This document shows positions 45,724 through 54,418 of a stretch of DNA of 64,000 bases, piece by piece (the stretch's first letter is position 1; each line of letters begins with the position of its first letter). The notes beneath the pieces were generated by a model. The model saw nothing but the letters and a program-made list of their open reading frames with translations. It ran no database searches and was not told the DNA's origin. The DNA is from Acidobacteriaceae bacterium (GTDB taxonomy: Bacteria; Acidobacteriota; Terriglobia; Terriglobales; Acidobacteriaceae), in the NCBI GenBank assembly GCA_003134995.1, contig PLDC01000028.1, positions 62,001 to 126,000 of the forward strand. Direction: 5' to 3'. Position numbers and translations under genes: made by a program.

Positions 45724-45747
45724 GGAAAGGGCTTTGGCGCCCTTCCC
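45724..45747 (-). terminator. Probable terminator of the YciE-like gene
   Basis: Read on the minus strand, GGGAAGGGC pairs with GCCCTTTCC (one G-U pair) around a six-base loop, followed by TTTCCT. It lies 17 bp after the stop of the leftward YciE-like gene. Confidence 0.5.
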
Positions 45748-45763
45748 TTCTCCTGCATTAAGG

Positions 45764-46330
45764 CTAGGCGACCTTCTTGGTCTTCGTTTTGGAAGTGCTG
45801 CGGCCAACCTTAGAAGCTGGCATGCTTTCGTCGCTTTCGTTGCCCTCAAGTGCCTGCGGGGCAATCTCCTGCGCCAGTTCGGTTAGCTTTTCGTCGGCTT
45901 GTTTTTCCTCTTCCAGAGTTTGTTCCAGCAGAGAAATATGATCGTTCTCGCCAAGCAGCTCTGCAAGCGCACGAACCGTGCCGTACCCAGCCATTTCGTA
46001 GTGCTCGACCCGCTGGGCTGCACCGATGATCGCGGAATCCATCACCGCTTCGGCATAGTCTTCTCCCATCGTTTCGGAGCCCTCTTTGACCAACCCTTCC
46101 ATCCCCAGACACTTCTTGCCGGATGGTTTTTCGTCGAGCTGATCGAAGATCTGCTCCAGTCGCGATACGTGCTCCGAAGTCTGGCGCAGATGATCTTCGA
46201 ATGCTTCGCGCAGTTGGTCGTTCGATGCCGCCTTGGCCATCTTCGGCAAAGCCTTCACAAGCTGGGTTTCGGCATTGTAGAGATCCCGAAGTTCATCGAT
46301 ATAAAGTGCTCGCAATGAATCGTTCTGCAT
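45764..46330 (-). CDS. YciE/YciF (DUF892) ferritin-like stress protein
   Basis: The product is 188 residues: LRALYIDELRDLYNAETQLVKALPKMAKAA, then EHVSRLEQIFDQL and AAQRVEHYEMAGYGTVRALAELLG, the four-helix ferritin-like pattern with Glu and His metal ligands (EHYEMAGY). DUF892 proteins are induced by osmotic and other stress; some bind iron. A Lys/Thr/Ser-rich tail (about 165-188, STSKTKTKKVA) is a basic extension. CAGGAGGAAA precedes the ATG. It sits among CsbD, histone-like and hydrophilin-like genes, which supports a stress role. Confidence 0.93.
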   Translation of the reverse strand: MQNDSLRALYIDELRDLYNAETQLVKALPKMAKAASNDQLREAFEDHLRQTSEHVSRLEQIFDQLDEKPSGKKCLGMEGLVKEGSETMGEDYAEAVMDSAIIGAAQRVEHYEMAGYGTVRALAELLGENDHISLLEQTLEEEKQADEKLTELAQEIAPQALEGNESDESMPASKVGRSTSKTKTKKVA

Positions 46331-46566
46331 TTAAATTTCCTCCTGATAATTTAGTTTCCACCGCGCAGACGCCAACTCTCTTGCTCGGGTCGCTGCGTTT
46401 GAAGTGAATACCTTTGCGAAACTACTCGTGGGAGAGTTCGAGGACAATACACCGGAGTCTGTACTGTCAGAAAATGATCAGACGGCGTATACAGCGCCGG
46501 TGGGTGGGTAGACGTGGATTTCGTGGATTACGTCTAAGGGCTTTACTTCTGAGCGCCGGTGCCCTT

Positions 46567-46878
46567 TTATTTGCGTCGAGGCGATTTCTTTTTGGGCGGC
46601 GTCCGCCTCCCTGTCCCAGGCATCGCCTTCGCCGTCCGTAATTGAGCCGTGCTACCAGTCTTTTTCTTAGGATGGCGACTAGAGATTCGCGCTTTCTTTG
46701 TTGCCGGGCCAGTGTTTGCAGCTCCGCGCAGTTTTTTTGTAACAGTGCCCGGGAGCGCCGAAATGTTCTCCGTCAGTTCTTGCGTTGCCTTGGTCAGTTT
46801 TCCTGCGGCGTGCCCAAGTTTGCGGGCGACGGCGGTCAGCAAAGGGTCCTGTGTTACGGGCCGTTTCTTAGATGTCAT
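46567..46878 (-). CDS. Lys/Arg-rich histone-H1-like protein
   Basis: The product is 103 residues. The N-terminal half (about 1-50) is an amphipathic helix (DPLLTAVARKLGHAAGKLTKATQELTENISAL). The C-terminal half is a basic, Pro/Thr-rich tail (KKARISSRHPKKKTG ... TPPKKKSPRRK), as in bacterial histone-H1-like nucleoid proteins. It could bind DNA or RNA without sequence specificity. GGGAGA lies ahead of the ATG. The same basic KKxK tails appear on the neighbouring YciE-like protein. Function is inferred from composition only. Confidence 0.72.
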   Translation of the reverse strand: MTSKKRPVTQDPLLTAVARKLGHAAGKLTKATQELTENISALPGTVTKKLRGAANTGPATKKARISSRHPKKKTGSTAQLRTAKAMPGTGRRTPPKKKSPRRK

Positions 46879-47007
46879 AAGATTTCTCCCAACCTTACTC
46901 TCAAGGCCCGCGCGCTATGCCCGGAGACTTGCATTCACCCTAACAAAACGAAGTCCCAGCCACAAGGCCGGGACTTCGAAAGGTCAGCGATTGCGACGGA
47001 AGCAATA

Positions 47008-47235
47008 TTAGGAAGCGTTACGTTGACGGTCGCGATTCTGATTGCCTTCGTCGCCTTCCTTCTGGCCCTGGTTATTCTTCTTGGGTTGGGTCTGGCCGGG
47101 CTGGATCTGGCCGGATTGTCCGCTCTGCTGACTCTGACCCGGCTTGCCACTCTGACCTTGTCCATGCTGGCCAGACTGGCCACCCTGCTGGCCTTGTCCG
47201 TATCGATTGTCTTTCTTGTCCATATTGTCTGCCAT
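47008..47235 (-). CDS. Gln/Gly-rich hydrophilin-like protein
   Basis: The product is 75 residues from the ATG at 47235, which has AGGAGG just upstream; a longer frame to 47295 lacks a site. After MADNMDKKDNRYGQ it is almost only Gln, Gly, Ser, Asn, Lys and Pro in GQSGQ-type repeats and should be fully disordered. High Gly and hydrophilicity match hydrophilins, proteins linked to desiccation tolerance. That role is inferred from composition. It is one of several small leftward stress genes. Confidence 0.7.
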   Translation of the reverse strand: MADNMDKKDNRYGQGQQGGQSGQHGQGQSGKPGQSQQSGQSGQIQPGQTQPKKNNQGQKEGDEGNQNRDRQRNAS

Positions 47236-47531
47236 AAAATATTCCTCCTGTGAAAGCGCGGACGAGCCACGCTTTCGGAATTTATCGCCTTTCATAATTT
47301 AGTTGCTGCAAGACATTGCAAAGGTTGGGAAGATTTCCGTACTTCTGTCATCACCGCCGTTAAGACTATTGAAGCGTAATTGAAGAACCGCAGAGCGACG
47401 GAAGGAATGTTTCTCGTTAAGCTTGCTCGAAGCGAGAGCCATGGGAAGCCTGACCCCCGCTTCGTTGCTTTTCCGTCGAGTGACCAAGAACTAGTCGCGC
47501 AAAATTAATCGAGCAATCACGGGCGCGCGCG

Positions 47532-47705
47532 TTAAACACCCCTGCTTCGGCGCGAAAGATGAGCAGCTAGTGAGATCACAAAGAGCACGAGAAAAACGAG
47601 AAACAACAGCTTCGCGATCCCCGCGGCTGCAATTGCGACGCCAGTGAAACCCAGAACCCCGGCAATCAGCGCCACCACCAGAAACATCAACGCCCAGTAA
47701 AGCAT
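47532..47705 (-). CDS. DUF1328 small membrane protein
   Basis: The product is 57 residues: [24 protein letters not shown], then [21 protein letters not shown] and a basic end. This is the two-helix DUF1328 (YtjA) family, common beside CsbD-like genes. AAAGGAGG is placed well before the ATG at 47705. The longer frame from 47861 includes a palindromic repeat and is not a protein start. Function unknown. Confidence 0.92.
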   Translation of the reverse strand: MLYWALMFLVVALIAGVLGFTGVAIAAAGIAKLLFLVFLVLFVISLAAHLSRRSRGV

Positions 47706-48185
47706 AATGCCTCCTTTGAAATTCCTGCTGATAGCAACAGTAGCCAAAGAATACGCGCGACCAAATCCCGTGCAATCTGTAATTCGTGTTTCCGAAACCC
47801 TTAACACCGTGAGGAAGTTATTTGAGAAGGGAGCAGGTGCCTGTCCCCAGTGAACTGGCACCTGCTCGATAGGGGGCGTCTGTCAGTAGAACCACAGGTT
47901 AGTCGACAAGGGTCATTGGTGCCCATACTGGGAATCCAGTATCTGGAATAAGAACTTCCTTCACGCTCGCAGTGGTTGATCGCCGTCAGAAAATGCCCTC
48001 ACAGCCACTTACAGACAATGATGTATGGACGAGTGACTTCACGCGATGTAAACCTGAAGAAGGAAGTGATCGAAGATTCCGCGCCGCGGCTATCACCGAG
48101 TTGCCCCGGGCTAAGCAATCGAGCGACCGCGACGACAGGCCAGTTGCGCACGGATGCTGGCCACTTCGTCTTTCGGAGGACCCTT
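47706..48185. other. Divergent promoter region with palindromic repeats
   Basis: About 480 bp lie between the leftward DUF1328 gene and the rightward DUF5818-like gene. It holds a strong palindrome at 47831-47867 and a short one at 47925-47942. A frame across 47976-48185 continues into the next gene but has no ribosome binding site, so I treat it as non-coding. Confidence 0.6.
47831..47867. repeat. REP-like palindrome
   Basis: GAGCAGGTGCC and GGCACCTGCTC are perfect 11-base arms, with a second nested dyad CCAGT-GA-ACTGG at 47847-47858. Alternative pairings make this a compact cruciform. The sequence style (GGTGCCTGTCCCCAGTG) resembles dispersed intergenic palindromes; a genome search would show copy number. 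Confidence 0.65.
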
Positions 48186-48650
48186 ATGAAACGAGAGACT
48201 TGTCTTTTAGCTGTGCTGGTTTTTCTGTTAGGAACGGTCCCGCTGCTCTGCGCGCAAAATCTACGAAGCCAGCCGAGCCCCACGCCACCTTCTGACATTC
48301 TCGGACCTCGATTGATCGCATGGTCGCAGATGCAGAAACCGGAACCGGTGCCGCAGCCTCTACCGCCGCCGGATAAGCCCGTACAACCACCTGCTCAAAC
48401 AACGGACCAGCAGCCCGCGCCTCCATCTAAGTCACAAGCGCAGCCGCAACCACTCGCCGCACAGACTTTCACGGGCACCGTCGTAAAGGATGCAGGAAGG
48501 TACATATTGAAGGTGACGGGTACGACGGTCTATCAACTTGACGACCAGGAAAAGGCAAAGCAGTATGAGGGCAAACAGGTGAAGATCGAAGGCACTTTAG
48601 ATGCAAACGGAAACAGTCTCCACATCACCAGCATCGAGTTGCTATCCTGA
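48186..48650 (+). CDS. Secreted DUF5818-like protein
   Basis: The product is 154 residues with a signal peptide (LLAVLVFLLGTVPLLCAQ), a Pro/Gln-rich linker (about 40-90) and a C-terminal small beta-barrel (about 92-154): FTGTVVKDAGRYILKVTGTTVYQLDDQEKAKQYEGKQVKIEG. This matches the DUF5818 type known from Acidobacteria, with no assigned function. ATG 48186 follows GGAGGA. The next gene starts directly after its stop and has the same kind of domain, so they form a pair. Confidence 0.8.
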   Translation: MKRETCLLAVLVFLLGTVPLLCAQNLRSQPSPTPPSDILGPRLIAWSQMQKPEPVPQPLPPPDKPVQPPAQTTDQQPAPPSKSQAQPQPLAAQTFTGTVVKDAGRYILKVTGTTVYQLDDQEKAKQYEGKQVKIEGTLDANGNSLHITSIELLS

Positions 48651-49106
48651 ATGTTTACTCACGAAGCAGCATCGAGTTCGGTTTCTGCACCGCGATCGGG
48701 CTCCTGGGCTGACGTGCCCCTGGAGGCAGGCCGCAAGGTCTGCGCAATCGCCTGCTGCTTGGCGTTATTAATTGCGATTCTCGGAACGGCTTCATGCACC
48801 GCTGCTGCGCAGCCACAGTCAGGTCCACCCCAATCGGTGCCCGGCGTCGCAACTGAGAGCTACGAGGGCATGATCTCAGACGCGCGATGTGGCGCCAAGC
48901 ATTCTGCCGCAATCGACAAAGCAGCCACCAATTGCACAATTACTTGCGTGCGTGCAGGTGAGCAGTTTGTCCTCATCGACGGCGACAAGGTTTACCTACT
49001 CGATGGCGACCTCGTCGCTCTGAAGCAAGTAGCGGGACAGCGCGTCCGCATCGTTGGCACGCTCAATGGAACCAAAATCGCGGTGAGATCGGTCGCTGCG
49101 GCCTAA
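48651..49106 (+). CDS. Membrane-anchored DUF5818-like protein
   Basis: The product is 151 residues. A hydrophobic segment (KVCAIACCLALLIAILGTASC, about 29-49) is an anchor or lipoprotein-like signal with a Cys at its end. The rest has YEGMISDARCGAKHSAAIDKAATNCTITCVRAG, a Cys-containing motif frequent in acidobacterial secreted proteins, then KVYLLDGDLVALKQVAGQRVRIVGTL as in the preceding gene. ATG follows the previous TGA with no gap, so translation is coupled. No function known; the paired Cys might bind metal or form disulfides. Confidence 0.78.
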   Translation: MFTHEAASSSVSAPRSGSWADVPLEAGRKVCAIACCLALLIAILGTASCTAAAQPQSGPPQSVPGVATESYEGMISDARCGAKHSAAIDKAATNCTITCVRAGEQFVLIDGDKVYLLDGDLVALKQVAGQRVRIVGTLNGTKIAVRSVAAA

Positions 49107-49268
49107 AGGCTCCAATCAAATCTGAGCTGGTTCCTTGGGATCATCCGAGATTTTAGTTGCGCGCCCTGCCCACACATAACAACAGACATCCTGCTAGAAT
49201 CTGCCAAACAACGTGTGGCTTACGGTTTTTGATCGTACTTTTGCAAGCCCGAAAGGAACTTCCTCGTC

Positions 49269-51971
49269 ATGAAAAAAGCATTCAAGGGCCTGGTGTGTCT
49301 GGCGCTGACCGTCGCATCGCTCGCAGCGCAAAGTATTAATGCTGACAAGAAACCGTCTTCCGCCGGCTTGCCGCCGCTGATTGACCGCGAACTAATCTTC
49401 GGCAACCCGGAGATCTCTGGTGCACAATTATCGCCCGACGGAAAGTACCTGGCTTTTCAAAAGCCTTGGAAAGACACTCGCAATATCTACGTCAAGGGTG
49501 TGGACGAACCCTTCAGCGCCGCGCGATTGCTCACCGCCGAACTCAAGCGCCCGATCCCCGGCTACCTCTGGAGCCGCGACAGCAAACTCATTCTCTACGT
49601 AAAAGATAATGACGGCGACGAAAACTACAACGTTTACGCCGTTGATCCATCGGCTAAGCCGGCCACGGGTGCGGATGCTCCCGCATCGCGCGATCTCACC
49701 GGGCTCAAAGGCATTCGCGTGCAACTTGTAGATGTCCCCAAGAACGATCCTGATGTCGTCTACATCGGCCTGAACGATCGCGACAAGGCATGGCACGACC
49801 TTTACAAGCTGAAGCTTTCCACCGGCGAGAAGACGCTGCTGCGCAAGAACACGGAACGCATCGTTGGATGGAATTTTGATTTGCAGGGCAACCTGCGGCT
49901 CGCGTCGCGCTCCGCAGAAAACGGCGACACGGAAATCCTGCGTGTCGATTCCGACAAGTTCACTCAGATTTACTCGTGCAACGTTTTTGAATCGTGCAGC
50001 ACGCTGCGCTTTCAGAAAGATGGCAAGCGCGCCTACATGGACACCAATAAAGGCGCCGATATGGACCTGAGCGCCCTGATGCTGTTCGATCCGGCAACCG
50101 GCAAGACCGAGATGGTCGAATCCGATCCGCTCAAGAGGGTCGATTTTGGACAGGCAGTGTTCTCCGAGGCGACCGACGAATTGGTGCTCACAACATACGA
50201 CGACGACAAAGTACGCCGCTATTTCAAAGACAAAAGCTTTGAAGCGGATTACAAATGGCTAACGGAAAAGTTGCCCGGCAAAGAAATCAGCCGAACCTCA
50301 TCCACTTTCGACGAAAAAAGTTGGCTGGTCAGTGCATCGAGCGACACTGAACCGGGCGAGACCTACCTCTTTGACCGCAGGACCCATAAACTCACGCTGC
50401 AATATAAGGTTCGCGAAAGTCTGCCCCGCGAATCTCTTTCCCAGATGAAATCCATCCGTTACAAGTCATCGGACGGGTTGGAAATTCCCGCGTACCTCAC
50501 GCTGCCCAAAAGCATTCAAGGAAAAAATCTGCCCACGATTATCTTCCCGCATGGCGGCCCATGGGCGCGTGACTTCTGGGGCTACAACGGATACGCGCAG
50601 TTCTTTGCCAACCGCGGCTATGCCGTGTTGAGCATGAACTTCCGTGGCTCGACAGGATACGGAAAAAAGTTTCTCGACGCCGGCAACGAGCAATGGGGCC
50701 GCTTGATGCAGGACGACATCACCTGGGGCGTGAAGTATCTGGTCGCTGAAGGCATCGCCGATCCCAAGCGCGTGGGCATCTTCGGCGGGTCGTACGGCGG
50801 CTACGCCACGCTGGCTGGAGTCACCACCACACCCGACCTTTACGCGGCGGGGGTCGAGCTGTTCGGGCCGTCGAATCTGATCACGCTCATGGAATCCATT
50901 CCACCTTACTGGGAATCCATTCGCGTGATGTTCTACAAGCGCATGGGAGATCCCACTAAGCCGGAGGGCAAGGCATTGCTGATCGAGCGCTCGCCGCTCA
51001 CCTCCGCGTCAAAGATCAAGACGCCGTTGATGATCGCGCAAGGCGCCAACGATCCACGCGTGAACCATGCCGAGTCGGAGCAAATTGTGATCGCTTTGCG
51101 CGACCGCGGCTTCCCCGTCGAGTACTTACTGATTCCTGACGAAGGCCACGGCTTCGCTCGTCCCGTGAACAATATGGCCGCCGTAATGGCCACAGAGAAG
51201 TTTTTCGCCCAGTATCTGGGTGGCCGCTATCAGGAAGGTGGAACGCCGGAAGTCGTGGCGCGTCTGAAAGAAATCACAGTCGACCCTAAGACCGTAGTTC
51301 TTGCCAAGAAAGTGGAGGCTGGTTCAGTCGGCGTGCCCAAGCTCGCCATGGATCTTCAACCCGGCACGTACAAATATCAGGCCCGCATAGAAATGGGCGC
51401 GCAGAAAATCTCGCTCACCATCTCAACCACCATCGCCGAAGACGGCGGCACATGGTCCGCCACCGACGTGATGGAGACACCTAATGGAACCGTCACCGAA
51501 ACATCCACACTCGAAAAAGGCAGCCTGGTCGCGCGCAAGCTCAACCTCAAACAGGGACCGGTCACAGTCGATCTCGACTTCGCCGGCGACAAAGCAGTCG
51601 GCAACATGAACATGAACGGAAAAGACCAGCCTATCTCGGTCGATCTGGGCGGCCCGCTTTTTGCCGACGCCGCCGCCTCAAAGCAATCCATTTCGTGCCT
51701 GCCGCTGGCCGAAGGTTACACCACCACGTACCGGAACTTCGACGTTCAAAAACAAGAGGTAAAGCTGATGCAGCTAAAAGTTTCCGGCATCGACCAGGTA
51801 ACGGTGCCCGCCGGAACCTTCGATACGTATAAGGTCGAGATCTCTTCGGCGGATGGCGGCGACGACAAAGAGACGCTTTGGATCGCGCGCGACTCTCATA
51901 AAGCAGTCAAGGAATCCGCCGTAATCACTTCGATGGGCGGAGCCATACTGACGCAGGAATTGATGCCGTAA
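49269..51971 (+). CDS. S9-family prolyl oligopeptidase with extra C-terminal domain
   Basis: The product is 900 residues with a signal peptide (LVCLALTVASLAAQ). A beta-propeller (about 40-400) and an alpha/beta-hydrolase domain (about 410-655) follow. The catalytic triad is visible: Ser508 in GGSYGGY, Asp595 in ANDPRVN and His627 in DEGHGF. Known S9 peptidases end near there. Here another 240 residues follow (about 660-900), beta-rich, with YKYQARIEMGAQKISLTISTTIAEDGG and a DUF3108-like look. AAGGA lies before the ATG. The enzyme probably cleaves peptides outside the cytoplasm; the tail's role is unknown. Confidence 0.92.
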   Translation: MKKAFKGLVCLALTVASLAAQSINADKKPSSAGLPPLIDRELIFGNPEISGAQLSPDGKYLAFQKPWKDTRNIYVKGVDEPFSAARLLTAELKRPIPGYLWSRDSKLILYVKDNDGDENYNVYAVDPSAKPATGADAPASRDLTGLKGIRVQLVDVPKNDPDVVYIGLNDRDKAWHDLYKLKLSTGEKTLLRKNTERIVGWNFDLQGNLRLASRSAENGDTEILRVDSDKFTQIYSCNVFESCSTLRFQKDGKRAYMDTNKGADMDLSALMLFDPATGKTEMVESDPLKRVDFGQAVFSEATDELVLTTYDDDKVRRYFKDKSFEADYKWLTEKLPGKEISRTSSTFDEKSWLVSASSDTEPGETYLFDRRTHKLTLQYKVRESLPRESLSQMKSIRYKSSDGLEIPAYLTLPKSIQGKNLPTIIFPHGGPWARDFWGYNGYAQFFANRGYAVLSMNFRGSTGYGKKFLDAGNEQWGRLMQDDITWGVKYLVAEGIADPKRVGIFGGSYGGYATLAGVTTTPDLYAAGVELFGPSNLITLMESIPPYWESIRVMFYKRMGDPTKPEGKALLIERSPLTSASKIKTPLMIAQGANDPRVNHAESEQIVIALRDRGFPVEYLLIPDEGHGFARPVNNMAAVMATEKFFAQYLGGRYQEGGTPEVVARLKEITVDPKTVVLAKKVEAGSVGVPKLAMDLQPGTYKYQARIEMGAQKISLTISTTIAEDGGTWSATDVMETPNGTVTETSTLEKGSLVARKLNLKQGPVTVDLDFAGDKAVGNMNMNGKDQPISVDLGGPLFADAAASKQSISCLPLAEGYTTTYRNFDVQKQEVKLMQLKVSGIDQVTVPAGTFDTYKVEISSADGGDDKETLWIARDSHKAVKESAVITSMGGAILTQELMP

Positions 51972-52027
51972 GAGCTTTGATGGGTGGTGATTGTGAGATT
52001 GATGACTGCGGCACTTCTTTCACGATG

Positions 52028-53137
52028 TTACGCCGTCAACAGTCCCCACCCAAGAGTAAGGCCGTCGAGAGCAACGTGAATCGGTGAGAGAGCCCCCACG
52101 TGCAGGGCAAGTAACCGGCGAAAAACTTCGGGGCGTTTACGAAAAACCTGGAGAACGCGTTGTTGGAAGCGGGGACGGCCGTCGAGCGTGAGCATTAGCC
52201 GCGCCATCAGTAAAGGGCGAACGGCCAAGCGTCGATGCGCCGTCTGGTAAGAAGTGAGATTGCCTGACACGAAAGAATCGGCCAGCGTAACAGCCTGACT
52301 AAAAGCCAGCCCCAGACCTTCGCCGGTGATTGCATCCACCGTGCCAGATGCATCGCCGATCAACGCCACATTCCCCCGGCAGACGCGCTTCAGTTTGCGA
52401 TTGGCAGAGATCGATCCTCTCTCAGCAGAGGTCGTCTCACAACCGTCAAGGCGAGCGCTGAGCTCGCGGAATTCCGGCAACGATTCTTCCAGTCGAACTC
52501 CAGGGTTCCGCGAGGCAACCGCGACGCAGACTTCCTTGTCGCTCACAGGCGTGGCGAAGCCCTGACATTGCTTCCCCCAATAAATTTCCATGCGGTCGGA
52601 CCAAGGCGCGACCCGGTAATGCCGGCGAAAGGCATACCGGAGTTCCGTGCGCGATTGGACATCAAGCTTGGCCCATCGTCGCACTCGCGAGTTTACGCCA
52701 TCAGCTCCCACAATCCACCGCGAGCGGATCGTGCGCTCGCCGACTTTCACTTCCCCGCCGGAAATTCCCGTGACCACGTTCTGCCAAAGCAGGTCGACTC
52801 CCAATTCTGCGGCACGTTCGCTCATGATGCGATGCAAGATTGTTCGCCGAATCGAGAGACTGCGATTATCCGAAGGAAAGTCTGCGTCGGCAGATAATCC
52901 GGAACTGAGAAACCTCACGCCGCGGATCGGAACGGCCTCAGAGGCAGGAACTGCAATCCCCAGCCGTTTTAGCGCTGCGATCGCATCGGGCATCAGCGCT
53001 TCGCCGCAGGCCTTGTCAATCGGAGGTTTTGCTCCGTCCGCAACAACCACGCTGAATCCGTGCCGCCTGGCGGCAATCGCAGCGGCAAGCCCCGCGGGGC
53101 CGCCGCCGATCACGAAAACGTCTGTCGAACTCAGCAA
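52028..53137 (-). CDS. FAD-dependent oxidoreductase of the geranylgeranyl-reductase type
   Basis: The product is 369 residues. The N terminus carries an FAD-binding FVIGGGPAGLAAAIAARRHG motif and a second nucleotide contact GADGVNSRVRRW. GNVALIGDASGTVDAITGEGLGLAFSQA near residue 265 is the conserved GD(A/S) flavin motif of geranylgeranyl reductase and related hydroxylases. It starts 11 bp after the type III polyketide synthase stop and is surely cotranscribed. It likely oxidises or reduces the polyketide product. Such pairs occur with alkylresorcinol and alkylpyrone synthases in other bacteria. Confidence 0.9.
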   Translation of the reverse strand: MLSSTDVFVIGGGPAGLAAAIAARRHGFSVVVADGAKPPIDKACGEALMPDAIAALKRLGIAVPASEAVPIRGVRFLSSGLSADADFPSDNRSLSIRRTILHRIMSERAAELGVDLLWQNVVTGISGGEVKVGERTIRSRWIVGADGVNSRVRRWAKLDVQSRTELRYAFRRHYRVAPWSDRMEIYWGKQCQGFATPVSDKEVCVAVASRNPGVRLEESLPEFRELSARLDGCETTSAERGSISANRKLKRVCRGNVALIGDASGTVDAITGEGLGLAFSQAVTLADSFVSGNLTSYQTAHRRLAVRPLLMARLMLTLDGRPRFQQRVLQVFRKRPEVFRRLLALHVGALSPIHVALDGLTLGWGLLTA

Positions 53138-53148
53138 CTAACTTGACC

Positions 53149-54213
53149 TCACCATTCCAAAAGCAAAAGCTCGGAACAGAATCCCGGTCCCATGGCGGCT
53201 AGCAGACCGAGCGTCCCGGGCTCAGGACGCCGGTTCTTCATCACGTCCTCGAGAACACACAAGACGGAAGCGGAAGAAAGATTTCCCACTTTGCGCAGGC
53301 AGTCCCACGAAGCATCGAGCTGTCCGTTGTGCAATCCCAACGCGTCGCCGTAGGCTTCGAGCACCTTCGGTCCTCCGGTGTGCAAAACCCAGCTCTTCAG
53401 GTCGCTTCGTTGGATCCCGTTGTCTGCCAGAAACACGTCCACGTCCCGCCCAAGATTCTCGCGAATCAGGGTCGGCACCTCAGTAGAAAGTATGATGCGG
53501 AAACCCTTCTCGGAGATCTTCCAGCCCATCATTTCCTCGGTGTCGGGATAAAAGATCGAGCGAGTGGCAAGAATCTTGGGTCCGGAAATCTTGGGCCCCG
53601 TGGTTTCAAATTCCGGGCCCGTCACAATGACCGCCGCGGCGCCATCGGCAAAGAGTCCCGAGGAGATGAGATTCGCAACCGACAGATCTTCGCGCTGCAG
53701 CGTGAGCGAACAGAGTTCGACCGATACGAGGGCCGCCGCCTGCTTTGGGTAAGCGCGAACGTAGTCCGAGGCGCGCGCGATCCCGGCGGCCCCGGCGACA
53801 CATCCCAAACCAAAAATCGGAGTGCGGCGTATATTGGCCGGCAGTCCCATGCGGTTGATCAGCATTCCGTCGATCGATGGGCTGGCCACTCCAGTAACCG
53901 TTGTGAACAGTAAGCATCCCAGATCGCTGGGCTGCAATCCGGCATTCTGCAGCGCGACACAAAGAGCCTGCTCGCCCAATTCCTGCGCGACCCTGATCCA
54001 GATGTCGTTAGCTTCGCCCCAAGTCTTGATGTCCACGTATTGTTCGGCGGGGATCGCGAGGTAACGGCCGTCCACGGTTACGTTGCGATGCAGACGCGCC
54101 AGCAATAGAGGATTCTTGAGTTGGTCTCCCCAGTAGTCCTGCAGACGTTCGAGCAGAACTTTCTGGGTGTAGTAGTGCTTCGGGAAGGCGCTTGCTGCGC
54201 TTGCGATCCTCAT
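53149..54213 (-). CDS. Type III polyketide synthase (chalcone/stilbene synthase family)
   Basis: The product is 354 residues, normal for the family. The thiolase-fold triad is present: Cys138 in FGLGCVAGAAG, His278 in LHTGGPKVLEAY and Asn311 in GNLSSASVL. These enzymes condense a starter acyl-CoA with malonyl-CoA units and cyclise the chain to resorcinols, pyrones or phloroglucinol. I start at ATG 54213, where AGGAG lies nine bases upstream and the sequence begins MRIASAASAFPKHYYTQ like its relatives; a frame to 54321 adds an unusual 36 residues. The FAD reductase follows. Chain length and product cannot be told from sequence. Confidence 0.95.
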   Translation of the reverse strand: MRIASAASAFPKHYYTQKVLLERLQDYWGDQLKNPLLLARLHRNVTVDGRYLAIPAEQYVDIKTWGEANDIWIRVAQELGEQALCVALQNAGLQPSDLGCLLFTTVTGVASPSIDGMLINRMGLPANIRRTPIFGLGCVAGAAGIARASDYVRAYPKQAAALVSVELCSLTLQREDLSVANLISSGLFADGAAAVIVTGPEFETTGPKISGPKILATRSIFYPDTEEMMGWKISEKGFRIILSTEVPTLIRENLGRDVDVFLADNGIQRSDLKSWVLHTGGPKVLEAYGDALGLHNGQLDASWDCLRKVGNLSSASVLCVLEDVMKNRRPEPGTLGLLAAMGPGFCSELLLLEW

Positions 54214-54418
54214 GGATTCGGGCTCCTGAAGGCGATCTCGATACGGAATCAACCCTACGTCGGATCGAATGCGGACGCCTTCTCCCCATTCAAGGTTGGG
54301 CTCCCGCGCAGTGGCAAACACCCGGGGGCTCGTACCGGTCTAGCTATTGTCTCAGAGTTCTGATGATTTTATCGCCATTTGCGGCAAAAGAATTGCCATG
54401 CCGCAGAAGTGCTCTTTC

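Noticed and set aside
53329..53913. 194-residue frame opposite the polyketide synthase
   Set aside because: Antisense shadow; the synthase has all catalytic residues.
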